Below, in pieces: positions 15,654 to 19,877 of a stretch of DNA of 19,877 nt (position 1 is its first letter; each line of letters opens with the position of its first letter). The DNA is from Thermoplasmata archaeon (GTDB lineage: Archaea > Thermoplasmatota > E2 > DHVEG-1): positions 1 to 19,877 of the forward strand of contig QMSS01000009.1 of NCBI GenBank assembly GCA_003649715.1, given 5' to 3'. The translations under genes were made by a program, and so were the position numbers. The notes under the pieces are model-generated. The model did no database searches. It was not told where the DNA came from and was given only the letters and a program-made list of their open reading frames with translations.

Positions 15654-15678
15654 AAAAACCCTATGGTTTTTTTAAACC
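15654..15678. repeat. Overlapping short inverted repeats upstream of thpR
   Basis: AAAAACC (15654-15660) and GGTTTTT (15665-15671) form a perfect 7-bp stem around CTAT. The same GG side also pairs with AAACC at 15674-15678. The two pairings exclude each other. On the minus strand the segment is the TATA-like region of thpR and could also end the TatD-like transcript. Confidence 0.45.
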
Positions 15679-15780
15679 AAAAAGAATCAAAAAACATCAG
15701 TTTTTTTGTCACATATCCCCTCCTTGGGGTCACAATCTATTTGACAAAAATATCTCATGTTCAACATCTCCTTTGTTTTT

Positions 15781-16611
15781 TTATTCTAAAACTATTGCAT
15801 ATGTCCTCTCAGGATTTTTGATATGAATATGATAAGCCTGTTCTTCAGACATTACACCCATGGCTAACAGTTTTTTAGTCAGTCTAGGAATAGTTTTTGG
15901 CCCAAGGACAGCACCAGGACGCTGCGGATCATCTATGTAGTCTGTCTCCATCATGAATCTAAAACCTTTTCCTAATGCCTCGACAATGTTTTTTTTACTT
16001 GCAAGAACTGATGGCATGAGACCATGATTTTCCTCTTTTGTTATTAGTGGTGGAGAAAAATGTTTCACGATTTTATCACTAGACAAACCCGCTTTTTTAC
16101 CCAACTCTACTAGTTCTCTGCATTGCTCTGGTGTTGTGGTCTCAGTATGTAGAACAACAGGAACATCAACATCGCAGGCTATTTCCATACCATATCTGAG
16201 AAGCATGTTTGAATCCTCCAGCACATCCCTTTCCACTGGGAAATGTGGTCTTCCTATCTCCCCAATTGCAACACATTTTTGTTCCTCACAAAGCTTCGCA
16301 GCTAAATCCATGCCCTTTTTCATGATATCAACCGCTTTTTCTCTTCCAAATTTTTTTCTCAACATAAGATAATCCACGGGATATGGACCAACTGTGACAA
16401 AAACACCAACATCGATCTTAGAACGGATCATATCAGGCATTTTCAACGTCTCCATAAAACACGACATATAGCTTTTTTCCCTCAAAACCAGCTCAGTCAT
16501 CGGATATTGACATAATATAAAATGTGTGCCACCTGTTCTTTTAAAATCCTTCACCGCCTCTAGAAATCTGCCATCTCGTCTAAGATGGAGATGATTATCA
16601 AATATTATCAT
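15781..16611 (-). CDS. TatD-related metal-dependent hydrolase (COG1099, MJ0761-like)
   Basis: A 276-aa TIM-barrel amidohydrolase-type protein of an archaeal TatD-related group. Probable metal ligands, numbered from the ATG at 16611: H7 and H9 in DNHLHL, E118 in AIGEIGRPHFP, H155 in VVLHTET, H184 in IVKHFSP, and D224 in METDYIDDP. Family knowledge suggests phosphoesterase, nuclease or deacylase activity, but the natural substrate of COG1099 proteins is not known to me. A TTG lies one codon upstream, and I prefer the ATG. There is no SD. A TATA-like AT stretch near 16640-16650 would give a leader of only about 8 nt. The gene stands alone between the ThpR and small membrane protein genes, on the same strand. 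Confidence 0.88.
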   Translation of the reverse strand: MIIFDNHLHLRRDGRFLEAVKDFKRTGGTHFILCQYPMTELVLREKSYMSCFMETLKMPDMIRSKIDVGVFVTVGPYPVDYLMLRKKFGREKAVDIMKKGMDLAAKLCEEQKCVAIGEIGRPHFPVERDVLEDSNMLLRYGMEIACDVDVPVVLHTETTTPEQCRELVELGKKAGLSSDKIVKHFSPPLITKEENHGLMPSVLASKKNIVEALGKGFRFMMETDYIDDPQRPGAVLGPKTIPRLTKKLLAMGVMSEEQAYHIHIKNPERTYAIVLE

Positions 16612-16681
16612 CAAAAAAACATTCTTTATCTCATCATGAAAAAAATATTTTTTGATTTAACAAAAAAAATTGGATGTGAAC

Positions 16682-16710
16682 AAAAAACTGTTTTTTTGGA
16701 CTGGTTTTTT
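16682..16710 (-). terminator. Stem plus T-tract after the small membrane protein
   Basis: AAAAAAC (16682-16688) and GTTTTTT (16704-16710) can pair. On the minus strand the distal arm ends in six T residues just after the stop codon of the 105-aa gene. Confidence 0.4.
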
Positions 16711-17026
16711 AGAAACCATCTTTTTTAAGCTTTTTTCCACTCACAATCTCCATTACACTCCGGGCGAACATCCACCCGAAATACCCCATAAAGAAGGTAA
16801 AAAAACCAGTTACACTATACACAACTATGCTTCTAATCGACTCATTTCCACCTTGAACAAGTAGTATGATGATACTCACAGTTATATAGATAAATATTAT
16901 GAAGAAAATCCATCTCAGTGCATGCAGAGTAACACGTATAGTAGCAAATGGAAGCTCATTGATCGGTATCTTTTTTGTCCTGAAATTTTTTGATAGATTA
17001 TTCTTACTGATCTTTCTCCGTGGCAA
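16709..17026 (-). CDS. Small two-helix membrane protein with a TTG start, function unknown
   Basis: A 105-aa protein I do not recognise. A basic N-terminus (MPRRKISKNNLSKNF, with about 9 Arg/Lys in the first 20) is followed by two hydrophobic helices, about 35-58 (RWIFFIIFIYITVSIIILL) and about 67-92 (VVYSVTGFFTFFMGYFGWMF), and a short basic tail. The start codon is TTG, supported by a strong SD (AGGAGGAG, about 9 nt upstream) and by the absence of any ATG or GTG upstream in frame. A TATA-like TTTTTTATAAAA around 17059-17070 places the transcript start at the edge of that SD. By the positive-inside rule both ends lie in the cytoplasm. It is probably monocistronic. Confidence 0.8.
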   Translation of the reverse strand: MPRRKISKNNLSKNFRTKKIPINELPFATIRVTLHALRWIFFIIFIYITVSIIILLVQGGNESIRSIVVYSVTGFFTFFMGYFGWMFARSVMEIVSGKKLKKDGF

Positions 17027-17034
17027 ACCCTTTT

Positions 17035-17042
17035 TCTCCTCC
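17035..17042 (-). promoter_or_regulatory. Ribosome binding site that fixes the TTG start
   Basis: AGGAGGAG is a near-perfect SD about 9 nt before the TTG at 17026. It is among the strongest in the window and validates the non-ATG start. Confidence 0.65.
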
Positions 17043-17058
17043 TAGTGAAAAGCAAACA

Positions 17059-17070
17059 GTTTTATAAAAA
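17059..17070 (-). promoter_or_regulatory. TATA box of the small membrane protein gene
   Basis: TTTTTTATAAAA on the minus strand is centred about 26 nt from 17040, where the SD begins. The result is a short leader that consists almost entirely of the ribosome site. Confidence 0.45.
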
Positions 17071-17184
17071 AATGTAATAATGTGTAGGATATAAAAAGTT
17101 ATTCTGCAGATACTTATGCAGGTTCAAAAAAACATTGGTTTTGGCTTTTAGAAAAAATGTTGTTGAGAGGATTCAGAGTGATGT

Positions 17185-18384
17185 TTAGATGTCTGTAACT
17201 ATTTTGATCACATCACCATTTCTAAGCTCATGCTCTGCACCAATAACTCGATGGGTTCTTACATCGATAGCTCTTATAAAATGATCTCCTAGGTCAGTAT
17301 GGACCATATATGCCAACTGTCTAGCTGTTGTACCATGTGGTACTAAATAAGCATCTGGTAGTATCCTCCCTTGCTTATCAGTTAGATGTGTCTCATCCTC
17401 TACTGGGAACACAACGATTAGATTAAGCATGTTTACTGCCTCCTCTATGCATTTTTGTATGCCAGTAGACCCATATTTGTCTAAAACATGTGTTTTGATG
17501 TACTTTAATGCTTTTTTTTGTTTTTCTGTGATCTCATCCTTCTTTATTATCTCAAAATCATTGCCTCCAGGTGTATACCTTATTATTCTCTTTTTTGCCG
17601 CGTTGATCAATGCAAGCTCAGCTTCTGCACTGGTAGGAACAACTCGGTATCCCATTTTTCTAAGTAGTTCTGTTTTTGCTATTAGCTCATCTGAGGCTAT
17701 GTCGCATTTGTTGAACGCTATAATCATGGGTTTACTGAGTTTTCTGATATGATCTGCCAGCTGTAGTATATCATCATCTGTCCACCTGGAGGGTCTTCCT
17801 ATGTCAAGATTTAGACTTCGTATGGCACCATGTATATGATTCTCTCTAACTCCCAGACCTGTTAGCTTTTCAGCTAACATCTTGTACACTTTTTTGTTTT
17901 CTAGCTCACATTGACGTGCAATCTTTTCCCAGCTCTTTTTAACAATACCATACAGCCAGTAAATAATTTCTTTCTCGAGAAACTCAACATCCTTTAGGGG
18001 ATCATATGAGCCAGGATCGCAGGGATGACCTTCTTCATCTGTGCTACCAGATGCATCGACAATATGTATTAGCACATGTGCCTGTCTTAGGTCATCAAGA
18101 AACTTGTTTCCCAGTCCTCTTCCCTTATGAGCACCTGGTACCAAGCCAGCTACATCTATGGCTTCAATGGGAACAAAACGTGTTCCATCTATACATTTAG
18201 AGTTATGCGGCGTGCATTTCACATTGAATTCTTTGCAGGGGCATGTTGTTCTAATATACATTATACCACGATTGGCATCTATTGTGGTAAACGGATAGTT
18301 TGCAACCTCAGCATGAGCATCTGTGGCGGCATTAAAAAAAGTGGATTTGCCCACATTAGGTTTTCCAACTATTCCAATCTGCAT
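17185..18384 (-). CDS. YchF-like Obg-family GTPase with TGS domain, archaeal type
   Basis: A 399-aa translation-factor GTPase. G1 is GKPNVGKST (7-15), the G2 region has TT at 33-34 in NYPFTTID, G3 is DVAG (77-80), G4 is NKCD (225-228), and a G5-like TSA is at 251-253. GLGNKFLDDLRQAHVLIHIVD is the diagnostic Obg/YchF stretch after G3. A Cys cluster between G2 and G3 (C48, C50, C57, C64) is common in the archaeal branch and may bind metal. The TGS domain fills the C-terminus (about 321-399). Bacterial YchF has NxxE at G4 and prefers ATP. The canonical NKxD here predicts GTP. The protein should be cytoplasmic and ribosome-associated. It lies 48 nt after the bactofilin-like gene, with no T-tract terminator between them, so co-transcription is likely. 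Confidence 0.94.
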   Translation of the reverse strand: MQIGIVGKPNVGKSTFFNAATDAHAEVANYPFTTIDANRGIMYIRTTCPCKEFNVKCTPHNSKCIDGTRFVPIEAIDVAGLVPGAHKGRGLGNKFLDDLRQAHVLIHIVDASGSTDEEGHPCDPGSYDPLKDVEFLEKEIIYWLYGIVKKSWEKIARQCELENKKVYKMLAEKLTGLGVRENHIHGAIRSLNLDIGRPSRWTDDDILQLADHIRKLSKPMIIAFNKCDIASDELIAKTELLRKMGYRVVPTSAEAELALINAAKKRIIRYTPGGNDFEIIKKDEITEKQKKALKYIKTHVLDKYGSTGIQKCIEEAVNMLNLIVVFPVEDETHLTDKQGRILPDAYLVPHGTTARQLAYMVHTDLGDHFIRAIDVRTHRVIGAEHELRNGDVIKIVTDI

Positions 18385-18432
18385 AAAAAACCCTTTAGTA
18401 AAAACAAATACAAACCCATCTATATATGTTTT

Positions 18433-19356
18433 TTATTTTAGTATCTCCTCAACCTCATCTACTACATCTATATCTGCTGCAAACCGTTTGATTTTGTTAT
18501 TCATCCTCTGCTGAGAGGGCTCAATAAAAGATATCCCTTCTTTGGCGAGAAGAGTTCCATCAATCGATGCAGTTTTCGATAGAAATATTTTATCTGCTGA
18601 TACATCACCAGCAACGTGTGCATACTCATCGATGTTCACAATACCATCTGCAAAGATGTTCCCTTCTATATTCACCTTTTTACCACAATAAACATCTCCT
18701 GCAGATTTTAATGTGCCAAAAATGTTTGAACCCTCCTCGACGAAGATGTTTCCTCTTATATCAAAATTTCCAAGGACCCTACATTCCTTACCCACATGAA
18801 GATTACAGTCCACGCGGGACTTCTGACTACCAATGATAGAGCTATTCGGGATAAAAAGAAATGATTCAGATATTGGTATTGTTTCACCATCATTGTCCTC
18901 AAGCTCTTGCAGTATACGCTCTATCTCCTCACTACGACCAAGTTTCAGCAGCTGCATTAGATAGATGAAAATGTAGATAACCATCGGTATAGGACTACGT
19001 ATGTTTATCCATCCTCTAGCCTCAAAACCATTTTCTATCTCAACACTATCACCAACATCAAGATCACCTTCCAGGGAGAGACGGCCCTTTACCTTAACCT
19101 TTTCACCCAGAAAGGTGTTACCACCGCTTCTTATATCACCACCTATGCTAGAAAAAATGTCAATTCGTACATCATCTGTTGCATCGAGATCACCATCAAT
19201 TATCACATGTTCTCCAACAAATATTCTACCATCTGTTTTGATGCCAAACTGAACTAGACTACGATCCCCAACAACCACATCCCCAGCAGTACGTATAACC
19301 CGATCTTCAAACAATGTTTTATCTGGAATCATCAATGTTTTTCTGTCAAACACCAT
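18433..19356 (-). CDS. Bactofilin-like (polymer-forming, DUF583-type) beta-solenoid protein with a hydrophobic helical insert
   Basis: A 307-aa protein with two beta-solenoid arms of short repeats carrying 'GDV/GxI/VxGxL' steps. Arm 1 is about residues 17-117 (TAGDVVVGDRSLV, GDLDATDDVRIDIFSSIGGD) and arm 2 about 162-275 (GNFDIRGNIFVEEG, SAGDVYCGKKVNIEGNIFADG). Between them lies a hydrophobic stretch (about 123-140, IPMVIYIFIYLMQLLKLG) and an acidic helix (ERILQELEDND). Family knowledge: bactofilins self-assemble into filaments, often on membranes. Here the insert could be the membrane contact. An ATG 24 nt upstream (19380) is possible, but CTTTATAAC just before it sits 29 nt from the ATG at 19356, so a leaderless transcript from 19356 fits better. 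The end is Glu/Asp-rich (DVVDEVEEILK). Confidence 0.8.
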   Translation of the reverse strand: MVFDRKTLMIPDKTLFEDRVIRTAGDVVVGDRSLVQFGIKTDGRIFVGEHVIIDGDLDATDDVRIDIFSSIGGDIRSGGNTFLGEKVKVKGRLSLEGDLDVGDSVEIENGFEARGWINIRSPIPMVIYIFIYLMQLLKLGRSEEIERILQELEDNDGETIPISESFLFIPNSSIIGSQKSRVDCNLHVGKECRVLGNFDIRGNIFVEEGSNIFGTLKSAGDVYCGKKVNIEGNIFADGIVNIDEYAHVAGDVSADKIFLSKTASIDGTLLAKEGISFIEPSQQRMNNKIKRFAADIDVVDEVEEILK

Positions 19357-19380
19357 CGTAAAAGCGGAAACACATATCAT

Positions 19381-19390
19381 GTTATAAAGG
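19381..19390 (-). promoter_or_regulatory. TATA box of the bactofilin-like gene
   Basis: CCTTTATAAC on the minus strand is centred about 29 nt before the ATG at 19356. With no SD before that ATG, this points to a leaderless or nearly leaderless transcript. Confidence 0.45.
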
Positions 19391-19566
19391 CAACGGCTCT
19401 TAAAAAGAGATATCTTCTATAAAATACTCATACAAACATAAGAGATACAATTTTTGATTTTAAAGTATAACTCTTGCATCAAGTTTCTTCTGATTTTTTT
19501 GAGCTCATACAATACAATCACCTCTTTTTCTTACTACTTTTCCTTGACTTATCAATAAAAATCCTA

Positions 19567-19877
19567 ATAGGGAGTTCTGAGCTTACCATTTTCAAAACTT
19601 CCATGTGGGGGTCTTATGAAACCGTAATAAATGGATAGTTACATTCCAATCTGGAAAATATTCTCTCAGAAGTTGTATGGTATGAATAGCCTTCTCTACT
19701 TCGCCATTGCTCTGAGGATGTCTAACCCTCGCTTTTACATGTTTTTATACCACATTCCATGACCAATCATGATCTACTTCGAAACACCAATATTATATCA
19801 ACAGCCTTATCCCAATACCTCTACCGCATTTCTTGCGGTAGCATCTGTCTATCAACTTTTCTAATTTTGGGACTATA
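19567..19877 (-). pseudogene. Degenerate integrase-core (rve) transposase remnant
   Basis: Translating the minus strand and allowing for frame changes gives the C-terminal half of an rve-type transposase. KHVKARVRHPQSNGEVEKA (about 19688-19744) is the conserved 'RHPQTNGKIER' segment, with the third catalytic Glu expected there. It continues as IQLLREYFPDWN. One base shift later, YYGFIRPPHGSFENGKLRTPY (ending at 19567) matches 'YNxxRPHxxLxxxTPY'. At least two indels and several stops break it: an extra base in the A/T run near 19742-19746, and a shift near 19625-19640. Residues upstream of KHVK are only partly readable. The remnant continues past the window edge. It belongs to a different transposase type from the left-edge fragment. 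Confidence 0.65.
19821..19841. repeat. 8-bp GC-containing inverted repeat
   Basis: CTACCGCA and TGCGGTAG form a perfect 8-bp stem around TTTCT. It lies inside the transposase remnant and stands out in this AT-rich region. It may be a chance hairpin or an insertion-sequence-internal site. Confidence 0.4.

Noticed and set aside
18433..19356. Bactofilin-like protein as a hexapeptide-repeat acyltransferase or gamma-carbonic anhydrase
   Set aside because: The repeats lack the strict [LIV]-G-x-x-x-x hexapeptide period and the zinc-binding His triad, and the hydrophobic helical insert does not fit.
1..19877. tRNA, rRNA, CRISPR array or riboswitch
   Set aside because: No cloverleaf-like segment, rRNA-like block or regularly spaced repeats were found by eye in the intergenic regions. 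All gaps are short and AT-rich.

Overview
This window looks like a piece of an AT-rich archaeal genome, most likely from an uncultured euryarchaeon. Established family knowledge supports this: an archaeal class I CCA-adding enzyme, an archaeal YchF-like GTPase with a Cys cluster, a COG1099 (MJ0761-like) TatD-related hydrolase, and a NosD/PKD surface protein rich in N-x-S/T sequons. The sequence itself adds archaeal TATA-like boxes 24-31 nt before predicted 5' ends, several start codons without a Shine-Dalgarno (SD) site, and SD sites resembling GGAGG/GGTGAT. Placement within Thermoplasmatota would only be a guess.

Layout. Both edges carry transposase debris: a C-terminal transposase fragment (3-167, +) and a frameshifted rve-type transposase remnant (about 19567 to the end, -). 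From left to right: a fused alpha-beta family I CoA-transferase (-); divergently, an argS-radical SAM operon (+); an acidic disordered protein with twin LVEAD repeats (-); a 352-bp divergent intergenic region with a 28-bp perfect palindrome and a possible leaderless small ORF; a receiver-only response regulator and a four-PAS soluble histidine kinase (+); a 1232-aa N-glycan-rich surface protein (-) whose end overlaps the kinase gene by 23 bp; a PAP2-like membrane protein followed at 7 nt by the CCA-adding enzyme (-); ThpR (-); the TatD-like hydrolase (-); a small two-helix membrane protein with a TTG start (-); the YchF-like GTPase (-); and a bactofilin-like beta-solenoid protein (-).

How it fits together. 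Several genes serve tRNA and translation: ArgRS, the CCA enzyme, YchF and ThpR, the last acting on RNA 2'-5' or cyclic phosphate ends. The receiver and the kinase form a plausible signalling pair with no DNA-binding output in view. The surface protein, PAP2 protein, small membrane protein and bactofilin-like protein are cell-envelope candidates. No rRNA, tRNA, CRISPR array or classical defence system was recognised. The least explained items are the acidic LVEAD-repeat protein with its palindrome-bearing promoter, the missing canonical start of the PAP2 gene (with an in-frame amber codon upstream), and the bactofilin-like protein with a hydrophobic helical insert.
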